DNA of 18,618 bases from Spirosoma fluviale (GTDB lineage: Bacteria; Bacteroidota; Bacteroidia; Cytophagales; Spirosomataceae): contig CAMDSI010000021.1 of the NCBI GenBank assembly GCA_945906915.1, forward strand, positions 1 to 18,618, given 5' to 3'. Under the pieces are notes generated by a model. It was not told the origin of the DNA, made no database searches, and saw only the letters and a program-made list of their open reading frames with translations. Within the stretch, counting starts at the first letter, position 1. The number at the start of each line of letters is the position of its first letter. Position numbers and translations under genes: made by a program. Positions 8,601 to 14,037 of this stretch are shown here, one piece after another.

Positions 8601-8993
8601 ATCTACAAATTCGAATCAGTGAACCTTTTCCAACGTTTCGTCTCCCGTGTGAACATGGATACCATCAGCTTTGTCATCAAAGCTGAAATTCCAGCCGTTC
8701 AACAAACGAATCAATCCACTGCGAAAGCACCAAAAGAGAAAGCGCCTAAACTGCAAATGAGCAAAGACGACGCCATCTCTTCTTTAATAGGCGGCCTTTC
8801 CGGATCTCAAGAAGAATACCACGACCCATCTACCCCTTCGGTAGAACGCGCGGCTCCTCGCCAAGCAATCAAAATCGCAGACCGCAACCAACGTGTCACT
8901 GTGCAATTCGCTGATGGAAGCATCAAAGAAAATGTGAAGTACAAGACGGTGGAGCAGGATGTGGATAGTGGGAGAGCGGTGGTGATAGCTTAG
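5640..8993 (+). CDS. secA: Preprotein translocase ATPase SecA
   Basis: The 1117-residue SecA is the ATPase that drives unfolded precursors through SecYEG. Walker A is GTGEGKT at 194-200, Walker B is DEVD at 301-304, TNMAGRGTD is at 687-695, and the arginine-finger block GRAGRQGD starts at 727. EEGEVIQHSMITSSIERAQ and KRLLEYDDVMNYQR from the helical scaffold follow. It is about 200 residues longer than E. coli SecA (901), mostly from insertions within the motor region; about 1100 residues is normal for Bacteroidota. The C-terminus has no cysteines and lacks the zinc-binding SEC-C tail that recruits SecB, ending instead in a short strand-rich segment (VTVQFADGSIKENVKYKT). The start ATG is at 5640 with no clear ribosome binding site. 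Its TAG stop lies inside the first linker of the downstream hairpin array, and the array terminator at 9251-9290 probably ends its transcript. Confidence 0.98.
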   Translation: MISFISKSVTKIFGTKSERDIKALMPIVENIKIEYAKLTSLSDDELRGKTAEFKSRIAASLADIDNQITSLHSSAEETEDVDAKDRYFQEIDALNIERNSSLEVVLLEILPEAFAVVKETARRFTENKQLVVSATVEDKFIASKKKNVVIEGDKAVWKNQWLAAGNEITWDMIHYDVQLIGGIVLHQGKISEMGTGEGKTLVSTLPSYLNALAGRGVHLVTVNDYLAKRDSEWNAPLFEFHGLKVDCIDKHEPNTEERRVAYWADITYGTNNEFGFDYLRDNMARSLEDQVQRPHHFAMVDEVDSVLIDDARTPLIISGPIPKGDEQEFEAFQPRIHSLVEAQKQIVQNFLVEAKKLIAAGNKKDGGLALYRAYKGLPKSKPLIKFLSESGMKQLMNETESIFLADNQKLMPEAHEPLLFTIEEKNNQVELTEKGLAFMSGNTENPNFFILPDLSIDLNKIEQNKELSDADRLGAKEKLIQEYNEKASRIHTVSQLLKAYTLFEKDTEYILVEGKVKIVDEQTGRVMEGRRYSDGLHQAIEAKEGVNVEDASQTYATVTLQNYFRMYHKLGGMTGTAETEAGEFWTIYKLDVISIPTNRVIQRDDHEDKVYRTVREKYNAVAEEIQELVAAGRPVLVGTTSVENSELISRLLTIRKIQHNVLNAKQHAREADIVAEAGQSGKVTIATNMAGRGTDIKLSPESKAAGGLAIIGTERHESRRVDRQLRGRAGRQGDVGSSQFFVSLEDNLMRLFGSDRIAKVMDRLGMEEGEVIQHSMITSSIERAQKKVEENNFGIRKRLLEYDDVMNYQRNAIYKRRQNALLGERLSLDIINILFDVCRDISTQFTSYEDFELKTIELLGMEPPFEASGFTKLTADQKTEQLFLAAEQHYKSKNEFIASQVIQVAQEAKQHNYSGIQVPISNGQMTTAIVVDADKTIQSQGKEVVKEMEKFITLSLIDQEWKEHLREMDDLKQSVQNAVFEQKDPLLIYKFESVNLFQRFVSRVNMDTISFVIKAEIPAVQQTNQSTAKAPKEKAPKLQMSKDDAISSLIGGLSGSQEEYHDPSTPSVERAAPRQAIKIADRNQRVTVQFADGSIKENVKYKTVEQDVDSGRAVVIA

Positions 8994-9029
8994 TGCGCTT
9001 TTGCGCTACGCGCAAAACGGCGCGACTAA
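8990..9029 (+). repeat. Long nested hairpin spanning the secA stop codon
   Basis: The first array module sits inside a larger stem. TTAGT (8990-8994) pairs with ACTAA (9025-9029), GCGC (8995-8998) with GCGC (9020-9023), and TTTTGCGC (8999-9006) with GCGCAAAA (9010-9017). That gives 17 pairs with only CG (9018-9019) and G9024 bulged. The secA stop TAG (8991-8993) is in the outer stem. The inner right arm also joins a competing hairpin GACTA-AGC-TAGTC (9024-9036), where linker orientation flips. Confidence 0.75.
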
Positions 9030-9036
9030 GCTAGTC

Positions 9037-9135
9037 GGCGCGGAGCGCCTTAGTCGACTTCGTCTTAGTCACGACTACGTCGTTCAGTCATCGCTACGCG
9101 ATTTAGTCGGCGCGGAGCGCCTTAGTCAAAGGGTC
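9037..9135 (+). repeat. 99-base direct repeat, copy A
   Basis: This segment of five hairpin modules plus AAAGGGTC recurs at 9155-9253 with three differences. A 19-base unit (GTTGC-TGC-GCAAC plus TTAGTC, 9136-9154) lies between, giving a 118-base period. The unusual TCAGTC linker sits at the same place in both copies, pointing to a segmental tandem duplication. Confidence 0.9.
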
Positions 9136-9154
9136 GTTGCTGCGCAACTTAGTC

Positions 9155-9253
9155 GGCGCAAAGCGCCTTAGTCGACTTCGTCTTAGTCACGACTACGTCG
9201 TTCAGTCATCGCTACGCGATTTAGTCGGCGCGGAGCGCCTTGGTCAAAGGGTC
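9155..9253 (+). repeat. 99-base direct repeat, copy B
   Basis: Second copy of the segment at 9037-9135. Differences are the first loop, AAA instead of GGA, and the last linker, TTGGTC instead of TTAGTC. The stems are unchanged. Its last three bases, GTC, are also the start of the terminator stem at 9251. Confidence 0.9.
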
Positions 9254-9290
9254 CGGAGAGAAATCAATCTTTTCGGACTTTTTTATTTTC
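9251..9290 (+). terminator. Rho-independent terminator of secA
   Basis: GTCCGGAGAGA (9251-9261) pairs with TCTTTTCGGAC (9268-9278), eleven pairs including two G-U, around the loop AATCAA. A T-rich run (TTTTTTATTTTC) follows. On the minus strand no T run follows the stem, so it should act only on plus-strand transcription from secA. It lies between the two oppositely oriented halves of the hairpin array. Confidence 0.85.
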
Positions 9291-9292
9291 AT

Positions 9293-9353
9293 GACTGAAT
9301 CGCGCAGCGATGACTAAGTCCGCAGGACGACTAAGCCACGAAGTGGCGACTAT
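9293..9353 (-). repeat. Mini-hairpin array, right part (3 modules, GACTAA linker)
   Basis: Same family as the left part, but the linker reads GACTAA on the plus strand, so it is inverted. Modules are ATCGC-GCA-GCGAT (9299-9311), GTCC-GCA-GGAC (9318-9328) and GCCAC-GAA-GTGGC (9335-9347), separated by GACTAA, with GACTGA at the left and GACTAT at the right. The proB stop codon (minus-strand TAG, 9352-9350) is formed by the last linker. The ATCGC stem also occurs in the left array with another loop. Confidence 0.88.
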
Positions 9354-10378
9354 ATAAGAACTATGTCGTCAGCATTGGCTACTTCCACCCCATTGCTAGC
9401 CCCCTCCAGCTCCGCCTTCGAGCATCTAGCTCTTGCAATGGCAAATGGAGTTTTCGTGGAATCTAATAATTCAATTACTTCGCCTTTCACGAAATCGCCT
9501 AGGATTTCGGTGATGCCGACGGAAAGTAGGCTTTTGCGGGAATTGATGGCTTTGACGGCGCCTTTGTCTAGGACGACTTTGCCGGTGATGAGGCTGCCTG
9601 CGGCGAGCCATTTTTGGCGGGCGGTTAAGCTGGCTTTGCCGGCTTCGAAGATGGTGCCTATTTTTTCGTGGAGTGCGTCGACGATTCCGCCGGCTTGATC
9701 TAGACCGAAAATTACGACCTTGATACCTAGGCGCATGGCGAGGCTGGTGAAGGTGAGTTTGGAGATCATTCCGCCTAGGCCTGTTGATGAGGTATCGGAG
9801 GAGACGACGGATAAAGTGGAGGCATCGATTTTAGAGATATGACGGATGATTACGCCGTTTGCGTCTAAAAGGCCGCCGACCGAAGTCGATATAAGTAATT
9901 TTTCTGCGCCGAAGCCGGTGGCGATTAGGGTCGCGAGTTCGTCGTTATCGGAGAATTTTAGTTCGGTGTTAGATACTACGTCATTTTCATTTGCGATGGG
10001 GATGACGTTACTTTTCCAAAGTTCGGTATAGGTTTCCTTCAGTTGGAGGAAGGATTCACGATTCGAAAAATGGTGGCGTTCGCAAAGCGATTGAGCGATG
10101 GCGATGCCGTATTTCGAAAAGTATAGATTGTATTTAGCGATTAGGATGGGGTTTCCGATTGCTGCGGCGGCTTTTCTTTCGGAAAGTGTGCCTTTGTAAT
10201 TCAGTAAAAATGCCTTGCCTGCGGCCACGGCTCCGGAGGAGACGAGGACGATGTGGTAGTCTTTTGTGAGGCTTGAAACTTGTGCCGAGATCTTCTCCAA
10301 AGTCTGCTCGTTTACCTCTCCGTTTTTGTGGGTGATGGAGGAGGAACCGAATTTGATGACAAGGATGGGCTTAGACAT
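9350..10378 (-). CDS. proB: Glutamate 5-kinase
   Basis: ProB phosphorylates glutamate to gamma-glutamyl phosphate, the first step of proline synthesis. From the chosen start the protein is 342 residues. The amino-acid kinase domain shows VIKFGSSS (7-14), LVSSGAVAAGK (45-55), NENDVVS (130-136), the KFSDNDELATLIA substrate region (141-153) and STGLGGMISKL (198-208). A C-terminal PUA domain covers about 265-340 (KVVLDKGAVKAI, SLLSVGITEILGDFVKGE), as in E. coli ProB. I start at the ATG at 10378; an in-frame start at 10426 would overlap aat by 35 bases and add non-family residues. The gap to aat is 13 bases, so the two form an operon. The partner proA is not in the window. The stop codon lies in the linker of the adjoining hairpin array, and no minus-strand terminator is visible after it. 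Confidence 0.92.
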   Translation of the reverse strand: MSKPILVIKFGSSSITHKNGEVNEQTLEKISAQVSSLTKDYHIVLVSSGAVAAGKAFLLNYKGTLSERKAAAAIGNPILIAKYNLYFSKYGIAIAQSLCERHHFSNRESFLQLKETYTELWKSNVIPIANENDVVSNTELKFSDNDELATLIATGFGAEKLLISTSVGGLLDANGVIIRHISKIDASTLSVVSSDTSSTGLGGMISKLTFTSLAMRLGIKVVIFGLDQAGGIVDALHEKIGTIFEAGKASLTARQKWLAAGSLITGKVVLDKGAVKAINSRKSLLSVGITEILGDFVKGEVIELLDSTKTPFAIARARCSKAELEGASNGVEVANADDIVLI

Positions 10379-10391
10379 GCCGCAATTTACG

Positions 10392-11000
10392 TTAAATTGT
10401 GGGTTTCTGAAATTCGCTGGATCCATTTAGGGCTGTGGCGAGTCTTTTTAAATAAGCCGAACGAGGGATGTTGATGGCTCCATAACGTAAAACATTGTCA
10501 TTCATAAACTGCGAATCAAGAAGCTCATAGTTTTGTTCGCGTAGTATTTGGATCAAATAATGAAAGGCAACTTTCGAGGAATTGGAAACAAAGGAGAACA
10601 TCGATTCGCCAAAAAACGCGGCTCCTAAAGAAACTCCATACAATCCTCCCACTAATTTTCCGTCTTGCCAGGCTTCCACTGAATGAGCCAAACCCATTCG
10701 ATGTAAATCCGTGTATGCCTGAACAATTTCTTCTGAAATCCAGGTTTGTGGCTCACTTGGACGAGGTAAAGCACAATTGCGCATCACCTGCTCGAAGCTA
10801 GTATTTATGCGGATTTCGAATCGTTTTTGGTTAATAAAAGGTTTCAACGATTTAGCCGGCGTATAACTTTGGATGGGAATGATGGCGCGTGGGTCTGGAC
10901 TATACCAAAAGATCTCTCCGGTCTCCTCCGCCATGGGAAACATCCCTGACGCATAGGCGTAAACTAGGGTTTCGGCGGTGAGGGGTGTGGAGGCTTCCAT
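10392..11000 (-). CDS. aat: Leucyl/phenylalanyl-tRNA--protein transferase
   Basis: Aat moves Leu or Phe from aminoacyl-tRNA to the N-terminal Arg or Lys of proteins, marking them for ClpS-ClpAP degradation in the cytoplasm. The 202 residues match the usual short form. Visible features are YASGMFPMAEE, FWYSPDPRAIIP (31-42), HSVEAWQDGKLVGGLYGVSL, FFGESMFS and LLDSQFMNDNVLRYGAINIP. In the last block the common LIDCQ has Ser for Cys. The ATG at 11000 faces the divergent arginine cluster across 225 bases. proB follows 13 bases downstream; no functional connection between the two is obvious. Confidence 0.95.
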   Translation of the reverse strand: MEASTPLTAETLVYAYASGMFPMAEETGEIFWYSPDPRAIIPIQSYTPAKSLKPFINQKRFEIRINTSFEQVMRNCALPRPSEPQTWISEEIVQAYTDLHRMGLAHSVEAWQDGKLVGGLYGVSLGAAFFGESMFSFVSNSSKVAFHYLIQILREQNYELLDSQFMNDNVLRYGAINIPRSAYLKRLATALNGSSEFQKPTI

Positions 11001-11060
11001 GAAATAATTTGTTGATTATTGGGATTTAAACGAAGATTTACCGAAATTCGACCCTTAACT

Positions 11061-11076
11061 GTCAACAACAGTTGAC
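11061..11076. promoter_or_regulatory. Inverted repeat in the aat/arginine divergent region
   Basis: GTCAAC (11061-11066) and GTTGAC (11071-11076) form a perfect six-base inverted repeat around AACA, about 60 bases upstream of aat and 150 upstream of the GNAT gene. It could be an operator for either divergent promoter. It does not resemble the ArgR box. No promoter with good spacing was found beside it. Confidence 0.35.
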
Positions 11077-11137
11077 TTTGCTTTTGACAAAACTAAGGAA
11101 TGGCCTTTACTAATTCAAATTATTACTCCACATCTAT

Positions 11138-11184
11138 TCTCCGACGAAGGAGACGATTCATCTTTCGGGTCTGATACCCAGAAG
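11138..11184 (+). promoter_or_regulatory. Candidate structured leader of the arginine cluster
   Basis: Two consecutive hairpins precede the GNAT start by about 40 bases: TCTCC-GACGAA-GGAGA (11138-11153) and CTTTCGGGT-CTGAT-ACCCAGAAG (11162-11184, nine positions with one mismatch and one G-U). A competing stem pairs CCGA (11141-11144) and AAG (11147-11149) with CTTTCGG (11162-11168) and would disrupt both. This could be an attenuator or riboswitch-like leader, but I recognise no known class. Confidence 0.3.
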
Positions 11185-11225
11185 GTGTGTATAATTTGTC
11201 TCATTCTTACCATTTTCGTCCATTC

Positions 11226-11888
11226 ATGAATAAATATACCGTTCAAGTGGCTAGCGAACAACATTTCGCCTTAGCCGAATCCATCTGCCACGAGATGGCT
11301 GAATCAGCCAAAGCACGCGGAACTGGAATTGCCAAGCGTACTCCCGAATACCTTAAAGAGAAGATGTCCGAGGGCAAAGCCATCATCGCTACTGATGACG
11401 TAGACGGCTCTTTTGTGGGTTTCTGCTATGTGGAAACTTGGCAGCACGGGAAGTTTGTCGCTAACTCGGGATTGATTGTAAAGCCAAGCTACCGTCAATA
11501 CGGAGTGGCCAAAGCCGTAAAAGAACGCGCATTTGAATTATCTCGCGAACGTTTCCCTGAGGCTAAAATCATAGGTATCACGACTTCGTTAGCCGTCATG
11601 AAGATTAATTCCGATTTAGGCTATGAGCCTACGACCTTTGCGGAATTACCGGTAGATGATAATTTCTGGAAGGGCTGTGAGTCTTGTGTGAATTTTGACA
11701 TTCTGACGCGAACCGAACGTAAGATCTGTTTGTGCACGGGAATGATTTTTGATCCGGAGAATCCTGATAAGAAATCACCAGAAGAGAAAGACGAAAAGTG
11801 GTTATTTTTGAAGAATATGGCCGATTTTACGCGCTTAAAGAAGTTTAAAGAGAAATTATTACTGCCTTTTAAAAAGAAGGTAAAATAG
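11226..11888 (+). CDS. GNAT acyltransferase, likely N-acyl-glutamate synthase of arginine synthesis
   Basis: The 220-residue protein is a GCN5-related acyltransferase. A short substrate-binding front (HFALAESICHEMAESA) is followed by core strands (GKAIIATD, FVGFCYVETW), the acyl-CoA loop in GLIVKPSYRQYGVAKAV (Arg/Gln-x-x-Gly-x-Ala form) and ITTSLAVMKINSDLGYEPT. It ends with cysteines arranged C151-x2-C154-x13-C168-x-C170, which may bind metal. It sits seven bases upstream of argG, and GNAT genes commonly head the argG-argC-argD cluster in Bacteroidota, so I infer that it makes N-acetyl- or N-succinyl-glutamate, the first pathway step. The acyl donor cannot be read from sequence. I chose the ATG at 11226 because the upstream GTG at 11187 adds 13 residues outside the fold. 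Confidence 0.75.
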   Translation: MNKYTVQVASEQHFALAESICHEMAESAKARGTGIAKRTPEYLKEKMSEGKAIIATDDVDGSFVGFCYVETWQHGKFVANSGLIVKPSYRQYGVAKAVKERAFELSRERFPEAKIIGITTSLAVMKINSDLGYEPTTFAELPVDDNFWKGCESCVNFDILTRTERKICLCTGMIFDPENPDKKSPEEKDEKWLFLKNMADFTRLKKFKEKLLLPFKKKVK

Positions 11889-11895
11889 ATAAATT

Positions 11896-13089
11896 ATGAG
11901 CAAGCCTAAAGTAATTCTAGCGTTTAGTGGGGGTTTAGATACCTCCTTTTGTGTGAAATATTTAACCGAAGAGCGCGGCATGGAAGTGCACTCGGCGCTC
12001 GTGGATACGGGTGGATTTTCACCGGCGGAATTAAAAACGATTGAGGAGAAAGCTTTTTCTTTAGGCGTGACTTCGCACGTGACTTTGGACGTGGTGGAGG
12101 AATATTACCAGGATTGCTTGAAGTACTTGGTTTTTGGCAATGTCTTAAAAAACACTACCTATCCCCTTTCTGTCTCTGCTGAGCGTGTTTTTCAAGCTAC
12201 GGCAGTGGCAAAGTATGCGGCCAAATTAGGTGCCAAAGCCATCGCGCACGGAAGTACAGGCGCGGGTAACGACCAAGTTCGTTTCGATGTAGTATTCAGA
12301 ATCCTAGCTCCAGAATGCGAGGTAATTACACCGATTCGCGACCTACAATTATCGCGGGAAGATGAAATTGAATTTTTAAAGTCAAAAGGTGTCGTTCAAG
12401 AATGGCATAAGTCGACTTATTCGATTAATAAAGGCCTTTGGGGCACGTCAGTGGGCGGAAAAGAGACCTTGACTTCGGACGGATATTTACCGGAAGAGGC
12501 TTGGCCTACGCAATTAACAAAGACGGCGCCTGAGAAAATTAGCTTGCAATTCGAAGCGGGTCAACTGGTCGGTTTGGATGGAGAGAAATTCCCTTCGACC
12601 GTGGCCGCGATTCGGGAGTTAACCGAAAGAGCGGGTGCTTTTGCGATTGGCCGTGACATCCACGTGGGTGACACGATCATCGGGATTAAGGGACGGGTGG
12701 GCTTCGAGGCTCCGGCACCTTTGATCATTATTAAGGCGCACCATTTATTAGAGAAGCATGTATTAACAAAACACCAATTGTATTGGAAACAAAACATCGG
12801 TGATATGTACGGAACCCTATTGCATGAGGGCCAATTCTTAGAGCCGGTAATGCGTAATTTCGAAACATTCCTGGCAGATTCGCAAGGAAATGTGACGGGA
12901 ACGGTTTACGTTACTTTAGCGCCTTACCAGTTCCAAGTGACGGGAATGGAATCGAAATTCGATTTGATGTCGTCGGTTTTTGGGGCATACGGCGAAATGA
13001 ATAAAGCTTGGAGTGGAGACGATGTGAGAGGATTCTCGAAGATCGTATCTAACCAAACCATGATACACCGGAAGGTTAACGAAAAATAA
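11896..13089 (+). CDS. argG: Argininosuccinate synthase
   Basis: ArgG joins citrulline and aspartate with ATP to form argininosuccinate, the penultimate arginine step, in the cytoplasm. The 397-residue length is typical. The PP-loop ATP-binding motif AFSGGLDTS is at 9-17, and HGSTGAGNDQVRFD, contacting citrulline and aspartate, is at 118-131. YSINKGLWGTSVGGKE and HEGQFLEPVMRNFE follow. It is seven bases after the GNAT gene and one base before argC, so it is the second gene of the operon. Nothing in the sequence is abnormal. Confidence 0.97.
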   Translation: MSKPKVILAFSGGLDTSFCVKYLTEERGMEVHSALVDTGGFSPAELKTIEEKAFSLGVTSHVTLDVVEEYYQDCLKYLVFGNVLKNTTYPLSVSAERVFQATAVAKYAAKLGAKAIAHGSTGAGNDQVRFDVVFRILAPECEVITPIRDLQLSREDEIEFLKSKGVVQEWHKSTYSINKGLWGTSVGGKETLTSDGYLPEEAWPTQLTKTAPEKISLQFEAGQLVGLDGEKFPSTVAAIRELTERAGAFAIGRDIHVGDTIIGIKGRVGFEAPAPLIIIKAHHLLEKHVLTKHQLYWKQNIGDMYGTLLHEGQFLEPVMRNFETFLADSQGNVTGTVYVTLAPYQFQVTGMESKFDLMSSVFGAYGEMNKAWSGDDVRGFSKIVSNQTMIHRKVNEK

Positions 13090-13090
13090 G

Positions 13091-14032
13091 ATGGCAAAGA
13101 TCGGAATCGTAGGGGCCGCAGGCTACACGGGTGGAGAATTACTAAGAATCTTAGTGAATCACCCGGACGTGCATTTGACTAGTATTTTATCGAATTCACA
13201 GGCAGGAAAATTGATTTCTGATGTGCATACCGATTTATTGGGCTCTACGCATCTTCGATTTGTTAAAGATCTAACCCCCGTAGACGTCCTTTTCTTATGC
13301 TCTGGCCACGGCGAATCCAAAAAATTCTTAGCCGCAAACGACATTCCTTGGCATACGAAAATCATCGATTTGAGCACGGACTTCCGTGATGAATCCGATG
13401 GCTTCGTCTATGGTTTACCGGAGTTCCAAAAAGAGAAAATCCAATCTGCCAATAAAATCGCGAATCCCGGCTGCTTCGCCACTTCGATTGAATTAGCCCT
13501 TTTGCCGCTCGCAAACGCAGGATTAATTAAAGAAGACGTGCACGTTTCTGCGATAACGGGTTCCACTGGCGCAGGTCAGTCGCTTTCGCCTACCAGTCAT
13601 TTCTCCTGGAGAAATAATAATGTGAGTGTGTATAAGGCGTTTACACACCAACATTTGGCAGAAATTAAACAGACTTTAGGTACTCAACAAGCCATCCATT
13701 TCATCCCTTACCGAGGTAATTTCTCGCGCGGGATCATGGCGAATGTGTACACGCCATACAGCGGTACGCAGGAACAGTCCGAAAAACTATACGAAGATTT
13801 CTACGCGAATTCGCCCTTCGTTTTCCTCAGCCCAGCAGCGGTCGATGTGAAACAAGTGGTGAATACGAACAAATGTTTTCTTCATTTACAGGTCCATGAG
13901 GGCCAAATCCTCATCAGCTCCGTAATCGATAATTTAATTAAAGGTGCCTCCGGCCAAGCGGTTCAGAATATGAATTTGATGCTGGGGTGGAGCGAGGATG
14001 CTGGTTTAAAATTAAAATCCATTGGGTTTTAA
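13091..14032 (+). CDS. argC: N-acyl-gamma-glutamyl-phosphate reductase
   Basis: ArgC reduces N-acyl-glutamyl phosphate to the semialdehyde with NADPH. The protein is 313 residues. The Rossmann motif GAAGYTGGE is at 8-16, LSTDFRDES in the middle, the catalytic cysteine is C128 in NPGCFAT, and SPTSHFSWRNNN and YKAFTHQHLAEI supply the active-site histidine region. FIPYRGNFSRGI follows. It starts one base after the argG stop. Whether it acts on N-acetyl or N-succinyl intermediates (the latter is known in Bacteroides) cannot be decided here. After its stop come 143 bases of repeats before argD, breaking the otherwise tight operon. Confidence 0.95.
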   Translation: MAKIGIVGAAGYTGGELLRILVNHPDVHLTSILSNSQAGKLISDVHTDLLGSTHLRFVKDLTPVDVLFLCSGHGESKKFLAANDIPWHTKIIDLSTDFRDESDGFVYGLPEFQKEKIQSANKIANPGCFATSIELALLPLANAGLIKEDVHVSAITGSTGAGQSLSPTSHFSWRNNNVSVYKAFTHQHLAEIKQTLGTQQAIHFIPYRGNFSRGIMANVYTPYSGTQEQSEKLYEDFYANSPFVFLSPAAVDVKQVVNTNKCFLHLQVHEGQILISSVIDNLIKGASGQAVQNMNLMLGWSEDAGLKLKSIGF

Positions 14033-14037
14033 TTTTT

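Larger units (their letters stand above)
8990..9253 (+). repeat. Mini-hairpin array, left part (12 modules, TTAGTC linker)
   Basis: This is most of the gene-free stretch between secA and proB. It is a string of perfect small inverted repeats with three-base loops, joined by TTAGTC (variants TCAGTC, TTGGTC). In order the modules are TTTTGCGC-TAC (8999-9017), GGCGC-GGA (9037), GAC-TTC (9056), ACGAC-TAC (9071), ATCGC-TAC (9090), GGCGC-GGA (9109), GTTGC-TGC (9136), GGCGC-AAA (9155), GAC-TTC (9174), ACGAC-TAC (9189), ATCGC-TAC (9208) and GGCGC-GGA (9227), each followed by its exact complement. Stems are three to eight base pairs. A typical unit is 19 bases, not a multiple of three, so the array is not coding. 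The spacer AAAGGGTC occurs twice. No transposase, cas gene or known element accompanies it. I do not recognise this as a named family. Confidence 0.9.

Noticed and set aside
9000..9250. Array as coding sequence with a repeated peptide
   Set aside because: The usual 19-base period shifts frame at each unit, linkers carry TAG or TAA, and no long open frame spans it.
9000..9353. CRISPR-like appearance of the regular array
   Set aside because: The constant unit is only six bases, the variable units are palindromes of 9-19 bases, and no cas gene is present.
9363..9698. 111-residue plus-strand reading frame inside proB
   Set aside because: Antisense shadow of the PUA-domain end of proB; its composition follows the complementary codons.
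10379..10426. Longer proB start at 10426
   Set aside because: It overlaps aat by 35 bases and adds 16 residues before the conserved kinase start; the ATG at 10378 fits family and spacing.
11061..11076. ArgR operator
   Set aside because: The sequence does not resemble the AT-rich ARG box; only its symmetry is notable.
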